Shown here piece by piece: positions 1-6,551 of a DNA stretch of 18,429 nt (its first letter is position 1; every line of letters begins with the position of its first letter). A program made the position numbers and the translations under genes. The DNA comes from Chloroflexota bacterium (GTDB lineage Bacteria; Chloroflexota; Anaerolineae; UBA4142). Below the pieces are notes generated by a model. The model saw only the letters and a program-made list of their open reading frames with translations, did not search any database and was not told the DNA's origin. The DNA is taken from positions 1 to 18,429 of the forward strand of contig JAMCQI010000108.1 of the NCBI GenBank assembly GCA_023381515.1. Direction: 5' to 3'.

Positions 1-226
1 TCTTGCCGACCGAGGTCAGGAGGCCCGCTCTCCTGCCGATCGATTTCGGAGACGCGCACTCTTGCCGATCAACTAGAGGAGGCATGCCCTCTTGCCGATC
101 GATTTCAGAGTCCTGCACTCTTGCCGATCAACTAGAGGAGGCATGCCCTCTTGCCGACCGAGGTCAGGAGGCCCACTCTCCTGCGGTTCGATTTCGGAGA
201 CGCGCACTTCTCCCGACCGACTCTGG
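1..226. repeat. Degenerate ~30-bp tandem repeat array
   Basis: Seven contiguous units of 28-31 bp plus a partial one begin near 1, 28, 59, 89, 118, 148, 176 and 207. Most start with CTCTTGCCGA or a close variant. Units at 59-88 and 118-147 are identical over 30 bp; units at 28 and 176 share the GATTTCGGAGACGCGCA type ending; units at 1 and 148 share GAGGTCAGGAGGCCC. This gives an alternating higher-order pattern. There are no unique spacers, so it is not a CRISPR array. Open frames through it are low-complexity and unconvincing. The array may extend left of the window. Confidence 0.85.
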
Positions 227-267
227 TGCCGGGGGTGCGGGGCCGGAGGCCCCGAAAAAACTCTTTT

Positions 268-309
268 CCCTCTCCCCTTCTCCTCCTTGAGGAGGAGAAG
301 GGGAGAGGG
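268..309. repeat. Perfect 19-bp inverted repeat (long hairpin)
   Basis: The arms at 268-286 and 291-309 are perfectly complementary around a TTGA loop. One arm is pure pyrimidine starting CCCTCTCCCC and the other pure purine ending GGGGAGAGGG. No T-run follows directly on either strand, so it is not a clear intrinsic terminator; a T6 run lies about 8 nt beyond it on the minus strand. Its outer CCCTCTCC sequence recurs in the hairpin at 6433-6481 and at the window's right edge, suggesting a dispersed family. Confidence 0.8.
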
Positions 310-341
310 GAGGGTGAGGGGATGAAGAGGTCCGCAAAACC

Positions 342-638
342 ATGAGAAATCACGCCGCATCCATCGGATTCGCCGCATCGGAGACAGAGCTCGTTCACAT
401 TGGGTTCGGCGGCGTCTTGGCGGCCAATCGCATTGTCGCCATTCTGGCGCCGGACTCGGCACCGGTGAAACGCATGATCCGCAACGCGCGCAAGAGCGAC
501 ACGGCGATTGATATGACCTATGGTCGCAAGACCAAGGCGGTGGTCATCCTCGACAGCGGGCACATTGCGCTCGCGGCGCTCCAGCCGGAGACGATTGTGA
601 ACCGCATCAAACAACAGCGAGGAGAAATCAATGGCTGA
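342..638 (+). CDS. RemA-like DUF370 family protein
   Basis: A 98-residue protein matching the DUF370/RemA family (usually about 85-90 residues). The core is IGFGGVLAANRIVAIL, then SAPVKRMI, then DMTYGRKTKAVVILDSGH, ending LAALQPETIVNRI. In Bacillus, RemA is a small oligomeric DNA-binding activator of biofilm matrix genes. In most other phyla the protein is uncharacterised and often sits beside gmk, as here. The N-terminus has roughly 14 extra residues before the usual family start. ATG 342 was kept because no later start fits, and AAGAGG lies 11 nt upstream. The stop overlaps the gmk start by 8 nt (ATGGCTGA), implying translational coupling. A role in matrix regulation here is only an inference. 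Confidence 0.85.
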   Translation: MRNHAASIGFAASETELVHIGFGGVLAANRIVAILAPDSAPVKRMIRNARKSDTAIDMTYGRKTKAVVILDSGHIALAALQPETIVNRIKQQRGEING

Positions 639-1260
639 TTCTATTCCGCTTCCGATTTCACTCCCCCAACACCCCCCGCTGCTCGTAGTGGTATCGGGGC
701 CTTCGGCGGTGGGCAAAGACGCCGCGCTGACGCGCATGCGCGAGCTCAACTATCCATTCTACTTCCTGGTCACCAACACGACTCGCCCCAAACGCCCCGA
801 AGAGGTGGAAGGCGTGGACTATCATTTCGTGACCCGGGAACAATTCCAGGAAATGGAAGGCAATGGAGATTTCCTGGAACATGCGGTTGTCTACGGCTAT
901 GACTATGGCAACTCGCGGAGACAAGTGCGTGAGGCGCTCGCCCGCGGGCTGGATGTGATTATGCGCATCGACGTCCAGGGCGCGGCGACGATCAAGCGCC
1001 TGGTCCCCGATGCCGTCTTTATCTTCCTGCTTCCCCCCACACTGGACAAGCTGGAGCGCCGTCTGCGCAAGCGCCGCACAGAGCCGGAAGAGTACTTGCG
1101 CCTCCGCGTGCACGCCGCGCGTCTGGAAATGAGCGAGATGGACAAGTTCGACTATGTCATCGTGAATGAAGATGACGCGCTCGACGACACGGCCGATCTC
1201 ATCTACTCGATCATTCGTGCCGAGAAATGCCGCGTCAAACCCCGCCAAATCGTGGTATGA
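631..1260 (+). CDS. gmk: Guanylate kinase
   Basis: A 209-residue guanylate kinase, which phosphorylates GMP to GDP with ATP in cytoplasmic purine nucleotide synthesis. The P-loop is GPSAVGKD (residues 23-30). The GMP-binding segment TTRPKRPEEVEGVDYHF follows near residues 49-65, and the lid region RLRKRRTEPEEYLRLR is in the second half. Length is normal apart from a Pro-rich N-terminal extension of about 15 residues. ATG 631 is supported by GAGGAG ending 6 nt upstream and by its overlap with the DUF370 stop. The remA-gmk pair is a common arrangement. No rpoZ follows; the next stretch is an iterated-motif spacer. Confidence 0.95.
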   Translation: MADSIPLPISLPQHPPLLVVVSGPSAVGKDAALTRMRELNYPFYFLVTNTTRPKRPEEVEGVDYHFVTREQFQEMEGNGDFLEHAVVYGYDYGNSRRQVREALARGLDVIMRIDVQGAATIKRLVPDAVFIFLLPPTLDKLERRLRKRRTEPEEYLRLRVHAARLEMSEMDKFDYVIVNEDDALDDTADLIYSIIRAEKCRVKPRQIVV

Positions 1261-1267
1261 TGTAATT

Positions 1268-1400
1268 ACAGATTGTAGATTGCAGATTGCGTGCAATTCA
1301 GCGGATGGGCTGACTGCCGCACCTCTAGTCGGTGAGGTGGTCTACGTCAATCTGCAATCTACAATCTGCAATCTTAAATCCAAGTCTGCAATCTGCAATA
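1268..1400. repeat. Iterated AGATTGC/GCAATCT motif island with inverted repeat
   Basis: Heptamer-like iterations of AGATTGT/AGATTGC (1269-1289) face the reverse-complement iterations of GCAATCT at 1348-1400. The segments 1269-1289 and 1348-1368 form a perfect 21-bp inverted repeat separated by 58 bp of ordinary GC-rich sequence. The right-hand iterations run up to the start codon of the next gene. No gene or terminator T-run is visible. It resembles the islands at 4683-4738 and 14537-14687 in style but not in sequence. Confidence 0.8.
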
Positions 1401-1403
1401 GAA

Positions 1404-2240
1404 ATGGACGAAACGATGATCTACCTCGGCACCAGCGGCTTTTCCTACGAGGACTGGGTCGGTCCCTACTACCCGGAAGGCCTGGAAAAAAAGGACTGGC
1501 TGGCCTTTTACGGAAAAGAGTTCAATACGCTAGAGATCAACTTTAGCTATTATCGGATGCCGGCACCCCGCACGCTCGCCCAGATGGCGAGCAAGGTGCC
1601 TGCCAATTTTCTCTTCACCATCAAAGCCACGCAGGAGATGACGCACACGCGCGAGGCGGACCCCGCGCTGTTTCCGAAATTCGTCACGGCCGTGCAGCCG
1701 CTCTTGCAGGCGGGCAAGTTCGGTGCTGTGCTCGCACAGTTCCCTGCCTCTTTTCACCACACGCCCGAGAACGTGGATTATTTGAAAGCATTCCGCCAGC
1801 AGCTTTTAGACTTGCCCGTCGTGGTTGAATTTCGCAATGCCCAGTGGTTGAACGAGCAAACCTTCCAGTTTCTGCAGGAGCAGCAGCTCGGCTTTTGTTG
1901 CGTGGACGAGCCGCGGCTCAAGGGGCTGCTGCCGCCGGTGGCGCGGGCGACCTCCGATGTCGCGTATGTCCGCTTCCACGGGCGCAATGCCATGAAATGG
2001 TGGCAGCATGAGCAGGCCTACGAGCGCTACGATTATACGTACAGCCAGCAGGAATTGCAGGAATGGACGCCCAAGATCGAAAACCTGAATGCGGAAGCGG
2101 ACAAGACCTTTGTCTTTGCGAACAACCACTATCGCGGACAGGGCATCGATACCGCGCGCCAACTTCGCTCGATGCTCCAGGAACAAGGCGCCGACGTCTC
2201 CGTTCCCTCAGGCGGGCAAAGCAGCCCATCGTTATTCTGA
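1404..2240 (+). CDS. DUF72 domain protein (YecE-like, TIM-barrel fold)
   Basis: About 278 residues matching the DUF72/YecE family, a TIM-barrel-like fold whose biochemical role is not established. Recognisable family landmarks are IYLGTSGFSYEDWVGPYYPEG at the N-terminus, FNTLEINFSYYR, FLFTIKATQEMTHTR, FGAVLAQFPASFHHT, PVVVEFRNAQW, VAYVRFHGRN and the late FVFANNHYRGQG motif. ATG 1404 (or 1416) was chosen because the family motif begins there; upstream codons translate the iterated spacer at 1332-1400 and look non-coding. No clear Shine-Dalgarno site precedes it. The last dozen residues are low-complexity and may be read-through into non-conserved sequence. Confidence 0.88.
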   Translation: MDETMIYLGTSGFSYEDWVGPYYPEGLEKKDWLAFYGKEFNTLEINFSYYRMPAPRTLAQMASKVPANFLFTIKATQEMTHTREADPALFPKFVTAVQPLLQAGKFGAVLAQFPASFHHTPENVDYLKAFRQQLLDLPVVVEFRNAQWLNEQTFQFLQEQQLGFCCVDEPRLKGLLPPVARATSDVAYVRFHGRNAMKWWQHEQAYERYDYTYSQQELQEWTPKIENLNAEADKTFVFANNHYRGQGIDTARQLRSMLQEQGADVSVPSGGQSSPSLF

Positions 2241-2450
2241 GCCATCGTTAACTGTTCACACATTCATCCTGAGCGAAGCGAAAAGTGGTAGGGTCCTGCT
2301 CGTTCTGGGGGCAGCGCGTCGTTGCGAGGATCCGTCCGACGGCAGTTTCGGTCGGCGAACCCGAACCCGAGGACTTTGCGGGCGCAATCTCCCCATTCCC
2401 ATGCGCGCACCTTTCCCCCAAGCTCAAACTGCGCCAGGGTGACATATCCA
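2241..2450. other. Intergenic spacer with probable dispersed-repeat remnants
   Basis: No convincing gene. The segment starting CATCCTGAGCGAAGCGAA (about 2264) and the one around CAAACTGCGCCAGGGTGACA (2425-2444) resemble intergenic sequence I recall as dispersed in several bacterial groups. That is recollection, not a search. Short inverted pieces around GTCCGACGG and TCGGTCGGCG are present. Confidence 0.4.
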
Positions 2451-2451
2451 T

Positions 2452-2480
2452 TTCATTATTCCGCACTCGCGTGGTATAAT
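2452..2480 (+). promoter_or_regulatory. Putative promoter for yebC-ruvC-ruvA
   Basis: A perfect TATAAT -10 box sits at 2475-2480. A weak -35 candidate, TTCATT (2452-2457), is 17 bp upstream. The start site would fall near 2487, giving a leader of about 50 nt before the yebC ATG and its GGAGGT site (2523-2528). Confidence 0.6.
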
Positions 2481-2534
2481 CTATGAGCGAGGTAACAAGC
2501 AAGATGCAAGCAGGGCTGGAGCGGAGGTAGCAGT

Positions 2535-3302
2535 ATGTCTGGACATTCCAAGTGGGCACAGATCAAGCGCAAGAAAGGCGTTGCGGACGTAAAAAAGGGC
2601 GCCATGTTCACGCGCCTGGGACGTGAAATTGCCATTGCCGCTCGTGAAGGGGGCGGCGATCCGAACGCGAATTTTGCCCTGCGGCTGGCGGTTGACAAGG
2701 CGCGCGCTTCGAATATGCCAAAAGATAACATCGAACGGGCCATCAAGCGCGGCACTGGCGAGTTGAGCGAAGGCGGTGCCCTTGAAGAAGTCATGTATGA
2801 GGGGTACGGTCCAGGGAGCACAGCACTGCTCGTCCAGGTGCTGACCGACAACCGCAACCGGGCCGCCTCGGAGCTCAGGCACATTTTCACTCGCAGCGGT
2901 GGCAACATGGCCTCTAGCAACGCCGTCGCGTGGATGTTTGAGAAAAAGGGAGTCGTGACGCTCGAGGCCGGCAAGACCGACCCGGATGAGTTGGCGCTTC
3001 AAGTGATTGATGCGGGGGCCGACGACGTCAAGGTGGATGGCAATTTGGTCGAAGCCTATGTGGCGCCCGAACAATTAAAGTCTCTGAGGGAAGAACTCGA
3101 AAAGCGTCACATTCCATTCACTTCCGCCGAATTGGCGTGGATCGCCAAGACCCCGGCCGAAGTGAGCGACGAAGCGGCCATCCAGACGATGAAGCTGATG
3201 GAGGCAATTGAAGAGCTGGACGACGTGCAAAAAGTCCACACCAACCTCGACATCAGCGATGAGGTGATGGCCAAGTACGAGGGTGCGAGAGAGCACGCCT
3301 AA
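2535..3302 (+). CDS. yebC: YebC/PmpR (TACO1) family regulatory protein
   Basis: A 255-residue protein of the YebC/TACO1 family, of normal length. The N-terminus MSGHSKWAQIKRKKGVADVKKG, followed by FTRLGREIAIAAREGGGDP, is a family signature. Further landmarks are NMPKDNIERAIKRGTGE, YEGYGPGSTALLVQVLTDNRNRA and NLDISDEVMAKYE at the C-terminus. Members have been described as transcriptional regulators, and more recently as ribosome-associated factors easing translation at difficult sequences such as proline stretches. ATG 2535 has GGAGGT 6 nt upstream and a TATAAT box further up. The stop lies 19 nt before the ruvC ATG, the classic yebC-ruvC operon order. Confidence 0.95.
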   Translation: MSGHSKWAQIKRKKGVADVKKGAMFTRLGREIAIAAREGGGDPNANFALRLAVDKARASNMPKDNIERAIKRGTGELSEGGALEEVMYEGYGPGSTALLVQVLTDNRNRAASELRHIFTRSGGNMASSNAVAWMFEKKGVVTLEAGKTDPDELALQVIDAGADDVKVDGNLVEAYVAPEQLKSLREELEKRHIPFTSAELAWIAKTPAEVSDEAAIQTMKLMEAIEELDDVQKVHTNLDISDEVMAKYEGAREHA

Positions 3303-3321
3303 AGGGCAGCCCAGTGCTCCC

Positions 3322-3831
3322 ATGATTGTCCTTGGTATTGATCCGGGTACTGCAATTACAGGTTACGGCTTGATCGTTTGTGAGGGCCCGGATTCTATGG
3401 GTGGCGATGAGCTTGGGCTGATTGATTACGGCGTTATTACGACCCCCGCAGAGTGGTCTCTCCCGCGCCGATTGCTGCACATTCATCAAGAGCTCACGGC
3501 CCTCATCCAGAAGCATCGACCCACCGATGCTGTAGTTGAAAAACTATTCTTTAGCAAGAATGTGCGCACCGCGCTGTCTGTAGGTCAGGCACGCGGTGTC
3601 GCTTTGTTGGCCGCCGCTCAAGCGGGCCTGACCGTCCACGAGTATACTCCTCTCGAAATAAAACAGGCGGTGGTCGGCTACGGGCGCGCGGAAAAGAGAC
3701 AGATACAACAGATGGTCCAAGTCCTGTTGCAGCTAGATTTTGTTCCCCAGCCCGACGACGCCGCCGATGCGCTCGCCGTCGCCATCTGCCGCGCGCATAG
3801 TGCGCGTCTGGAGAGGCTTAAAGGTGAATGA
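3322..3831 (+). CDS. ruvC: Crossover junction endodeoxyribonuclease RuvC
   Basis: A 169-residue RuvC, the dimeric resolvase that nicks Holliday junctions after RuvAB branch migration. The four acidic catalytic positions are visible: D7 in GIDPG, E73 in VVEKLFF, and D146 and D149 in DDAADALAVA. ATG 3322 puts GIDPG at the usual distance from the N-terminus. An in-frame ATG at 3283 would add 13 residues and overlap yebC, and is less likely. The gene lies 19 nt after yebC and 22 nt before ruvA, forming one transcription unit. Confidence 0.95.
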   Translation: MIVLGIDPGTAITGYGLIVCEGPDSMGGDELGLIDYGVITTPAEWSLPRRLLHIHQELTALIQKHRPTDAVVEKLFFSKNVRTALSVGQARGVALLAAAQAGLTVHEYTPLEIKQAVVGYGRAEKRQIQQMVQVLLQLDFVPQPDDAADALAVAICRAHSARLERLKGE

Positions 3832-3853
3832 TCAAGGCAGCGAGGATGACTGA

Positions 3854-4429
3854 ATGATTGCCACACTCCACGGTAAGGTCCAGATGCGCCTGGAAGACGG
3901 GCTGGTTGTGAATGTCGGCGGAGTCGGTTTCCGCGTGCGAGTGCCCCTGGGGACGCTTGCCGCACTCGGGGCCGTGGGTAGCGATGTGCAGCTCTTCACC
4001 CATCTCCGTGTTCGCGAGGACGAGCTTTCACTCTACGGCTTTTCGGCGCAAGAGGATCTTCGCCTTTTTGAGACTCTCCTCACGGTGAGCGGCATCGGCC
4101 CTCGTATGGCACTCGGGCTCCTCTCGAATATCCCGACGGACACGCTCCGCATGGCGATTGCACAAGGAAACGTCGACATGCTGACATCAATTCCTGGCAT
4201 CGGGAAAAAGACCGCCCAGCGCCTCGTGCTCGAACTCAAAGGCAAAGTGGATGTCGGGGGCTTGCAAGTTGGCGAATTGACGCCCGCTGATGCCGACGTA
4301 ATGAATGCACTCGTCAACCTCGGGTACAGCGCGGCCGAAGCCGCACGGGCAACCCAGTCCATCCCCCCAGGGGCCGGCACGATTGAGGAGCGGATTCGCA
4401 CGGCTCTGCAGTATCTCGGCGGAGGCTGA
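3854..4429 (+). CDS. ruvA: Holliday junction DNA helicase subunit RuvA
   Basis: A 191-residue RuvA, the tetrameric junction-binding partner of the RuvB motor. Domain I is the N-terminal barrel (MIATLHGKV to about residue 62). Domain II carries two helix-hairpin-helix motifs, LLTVSGIGPRMALGLL near 76-91 and LTSIPGIGKKTAQRLVLELK near 110-130. The C-terminal domain III that contacts RuvB (VMNALVNLGYSAAEAARA onward) is present. GAGG at 3842-3845 is 8 nt before ATG 3854. ruvB does not follow; the next gene is an unrelated flavoprotein. Confidence 0.95.
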   Translation: MIATLHGKVQMRLEDGLVVNVGGVGFRVRVPLGTLAALGAVGSDVQLFTHLRVREDELSLYGFSAQEDLRLFETLLTVSGIGPRMALGLLSNIPTDTLRMAIAQGNVDMLTSIPGIGKKTAQRLVLELKGKVDVGGLQVGELTPADADVMNALVNLGYSAAEAARATQSIPPGAGTIEERIRTALQYLGGG

Positions 4430-4768
4430 GCCGAGGCGCGAGCAGTCCCCCTCTGGGGGCAGAGTGCCATTGCGAATTCCGCATCCCGCTTCGCGGGCTG
4501 TTCCAGGACAGAGACGCTTGCAGATCTTGGGTTGTGCGAAGCCCCCCTCTGGGGTCAGCCGGTTACGCCGGTATGGGCTCCATGCCACCGTGGAGACAAG
4601 TTTCTGAGCGGGGTTCGTCCGATTGCACTTCATCAATCGACGGAGCCGAAGCAATCCGACCTCTGTCTTAAGCGCATCCCTTCACGTTTTACGCTGTACG
4701 TTTCCCGTCACTTATCGCTCGTCACTCGTCGCCATATCCGATGAGCAGATCTCTCATCTCAGGCTGAA
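4430..4768. other. Intergenic region with small hairpins and an ACGTTTTACG-type island
   Basis: No convincing gene in 339 nt. Visible items are CCCCCTCTGGGGG near 4447, CCCGCTTCGCGGG near 4485, a second CCCCTCTGGGG near 4544, CCGGTTACGCCGG near 4559, and a TTTTACG/TCACT-type iterated stretch at about 4683-4738. None is followed by a T-run, so no intrinsic terminator for the ruv genes is apparent. Confidence 0.5.
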
Positions 4769-5905
4769 ATGTTCAAATGGGATGTGATTGTCGTCGGCGC
4801 CGGCCCTGCCGGCTCTTCGGCCGCCTACGGGTTGGCAAAGCAAGGGTTGCGTGTCCTGATGCTGGAAAAAGGCAGGATCCCGCGCTACAAGCCCTGTGGC
4901 GGAGGATTATCACTCAAGGTCCGGTCCGCCCTGGACTATGACTTTTCGTCCGCCGTCCAAGACACGATCCGACAGGTCTCGATTGCCTATGGCCGAGAGC
5001 GCGTTCGCATCGAATCCGCCGAGGCTTATTGCGTCATGCGGGCTGATTTCGATGCACTGCTCGCCGCTCAAGCGGTACGGGCCGGTGCAGAACTGCGCGA
5101 CGCTTGTCCCGTCGATGGCATCACTCTGGAAAACGACCGGGCCGTCGTTTCGGCAGGAGGAGAAAGACTGGACGCCGCTCTGCTGATCGGTGCGGATGGA
5201 GTGAATGGAGGGGTGCGCCGCGCCGCAGGATTTCCGCCCCATCACCGGATGGGGGTGGCGATTGAAGCCGAGCTCCAAGTGCCTACGGCGGCGCTGGCGG
5301 AATGGCGCGGTGTCCTTCACATGGATTACGGCGCGCTGAGCTGGGGCTATGGGTGGATCTTTCCCAAGGCAGATCATTTGTCGGTCGGTGTGGGCGCCTT
5401 GATCCGGCCGGGGCACAAGCTCGATTTGCAGAGAGAATTGGCGCGCTACTTGAGCTCCGAGCCGTCCCTGAGCGGTGCCAAGCCCATTTTGACGCGGGGC
5501 CATCGCGTTCCGCTCGGCGGACAGTTTGCGATTTACCATCGCCCTCATGCTCTGCTGGTTGGGGATGCGGCAGGACTTGCCGACCCCTTCACTGCCGAAG
5601 GGATCTATTTCGCCATTCGCAGCGGGCAGATCGCGGCGCAAGAAATTGGGCACGCCCGGCAGCGCGGAGACAACGATCTGTCTCCCTATTCCCGGCGGAT
5701 CAATTCAGAAATCAATGCCGATTTCCGGTTTGGATGGTGGTTGACGCAGGTGTTTTACCGGATGCCGCGCTTCTCTTTTCGCGTCTTTGCCCACAGCGCC
5801 TCCACTCAGGACGGCGCCAAGCAGCTCGCCAACGGCACCCTCACCTACAAACGGCTGCTCCTTCGAGTCGCCGGTAATTCCCTTCCCTCTCTTGTCCCTC
5901 GCTAA
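4769..5905 (+). CDS. Geranylgeranyl reductase family FAD-dependent oxidoreductase
   Basis: A 378-residue flavoprotein of the geranylgeranyl reductase family. These enzymes reduce isoprenoid double bonds in lipids, quinones or chlorophyll side chains. The N-terminal Rossmann motif is VVGAGPAGSSAAYGLA (residues 8-23). PCGGGLS (42-48) is the family-typical segment in the PXXYXWXFG-group flavin monooxygenase fold, and WGYGWIFPKADHLSVGVG matches the substrate-domain motif. The second FAD motif VGDAAGLADPFTAEGI lies near 264-279. The substrate cannot be told from sequence; membrane lipid or quinone precursors are likely. No strong ribosome binding site precedes ATG 4769. Its last codons lie inside the repeat unit that begins the array downstream. 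Confidence 0.88.
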   Translation: MFKWDVIVVGAGPAGSSAAYGLAKQGLRVLMLEKGRIPRYKPCGGGLSLKVRSALDYDFSSAVQDTIRQVSIAYGRERVRIESAEAYCVMRADFDALLAAQAVRAGAELRDACPVDGITLENDRAVVSAGGERLDAALLIGADGVNGGVRRAAGFPPHHRMGVAIEAELQVPTAALAEWRGVLHMDYGALSWGYGWIFPKADHLSVGVGALIRPGHKLDLQRELARYLSSEPSLSGAKPILTRGHRVPLGGQFAIYHRPHALLVGDAAGLADPFTAEGIYFAIRSGQIAAQEIGHARQRGDNDLSPYSRRINSEINADFRFGWWLTQVFYRMPRFSFRVFAHSASTQDGAKQLANGTLTYKRLLLRVAGNSLPSLVPR

Positions 5906-6353
5906 AATGCCGCGCCTCCTCCCCGCTTTCGTTGGTCACTACAGTTTCCCGCCTACCCGGCTCTGCCCCCGCTAAAAACGCCCCACTTCCCTCTCCGCTT
6001 TCCTCCCTCGCAACAATGTCTAACCACCTCCCCGTCCCTCGCCAACGTGTCCCGCTCCCCCGTCCTCGTCCCTCGCCAACGTGTCCCACTCCCTCGTCCT
6101 CGTCCCTCGCCAACGTGTCCCACTCCCTCGTCCTCGTCCCTCGCCAACGTGTCCCACTCCCTCGTCCTCGTCCCTCGCTAAAATGCCGCACCTCCTCCCC
6201 GCTTTCTTTCTCTCCCAATAATGCCCCACTTCCCTCTCCGCTTTCTTTCTCTTCCAACAAGGCTCCGCTCCCTTTCCGCTTGCCTTCTCTCCCAACGAGG
6301 CTCCACTCCCTCTCCGCTTTCCTTCTCTCCCAATAATGCCCCACTTCCGTCCC
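5895..6353. repeat. Degenerate C/T-rich tandem repeat array
   Basis: A strand-asymmetric array of related units. Four contiguous 34-bp units start at 6035, 6069, 6103 and 6137; the last three are identical and the first differs slightly. Four 38-39-bp units start at 6199, 6238, 6276 and 6314 with a CCGCTTTC(C/T)TTCTC core. More diverged units fill 5931-6034. A 36-bp copy at 5895-5930 recurs at 6171-6206 with one mismatch; the first copy contains the stop codon of the preceding gene. Period changes (34 versus 38) are not multiples of three and long frames are low-complexity, so it is judged non-coding. Confidence 0.85.
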
Positions 6354-6384
6354 GCGCAAGCGGGGAGGCGCATCTCGTCTGGGC

Positions 6385-6423
6385 GTAGATGGAGGCGGAG
6401 GCGAAGCCTCCGCCTCCATCTAC
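6385..6423. repeat. Perfect 18-bp inverted repeat
   Basis: Arms 6385-6402 and 6406-6423 pair perfectly around GAA, with the core GGAGGCGGAGGC. The A-run after it on the + strand separates it from the next hairpin. No T-run follows on either strand, so it is not itself an intrinsic terminator in either direction. Confidence 0.8.
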
Positions 6424-6424
6424 A

Positions 6425-6481
6425 ATAAAAAAACCCTCTCCCCCGACGGGAGCCGATCTTGCTCCCGTCGGGGGAGAGGGT
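6425..6481 (-). terminator. Intrinsic terminator for the VanW-domain gene
   Basis: A perfect 20-bp stem (arms 6433-6452 and 6462-6481, 9-nt loop). On the minus strand it is followed directly by TTTTTTTATT. It lies 71 nt past the stop of the convergent VanW-domain gene. Two further GC-rich hairpins (about 6492-6513 and 6524-6550) precede it. Its outer CCCTCTCCCC resembles the 268-309 hairpin. Confidence 0.75.
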
Positions 6482-6551
6482 AGTATCGCAGATCCCGCGT
6501 TCGATGCGGGAGGGGGGGTTCTTGTGGGAGGGGGGCGCCGCTCCCCCCCAC

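Noticed and set aside
1..226. CRISPR array
   Set aside because: The ~30-bp units are contiguous with no unique spacers, and the units themselves diverge; no cas genes are nearby.
268..309. Intrinsic terminator of a gene left of the window
   Set aside because: No T-run follows the stem directly on the + strand; on the minus strand the nearest T-run is too far away.
132..749. Minus-strand open frame across DUF370 and gmk
   Set aside because: It runs antisense through two well-supported genes and the tandem array.
6035..6353. CRISPR array or repeat-protein gene
   Set aside because: Units are head-to-tail with no spacers; 34- and 38-bp periods break any reading frame, and the minus-strand frame is a low-complexity Arg/Gly/Glu string.
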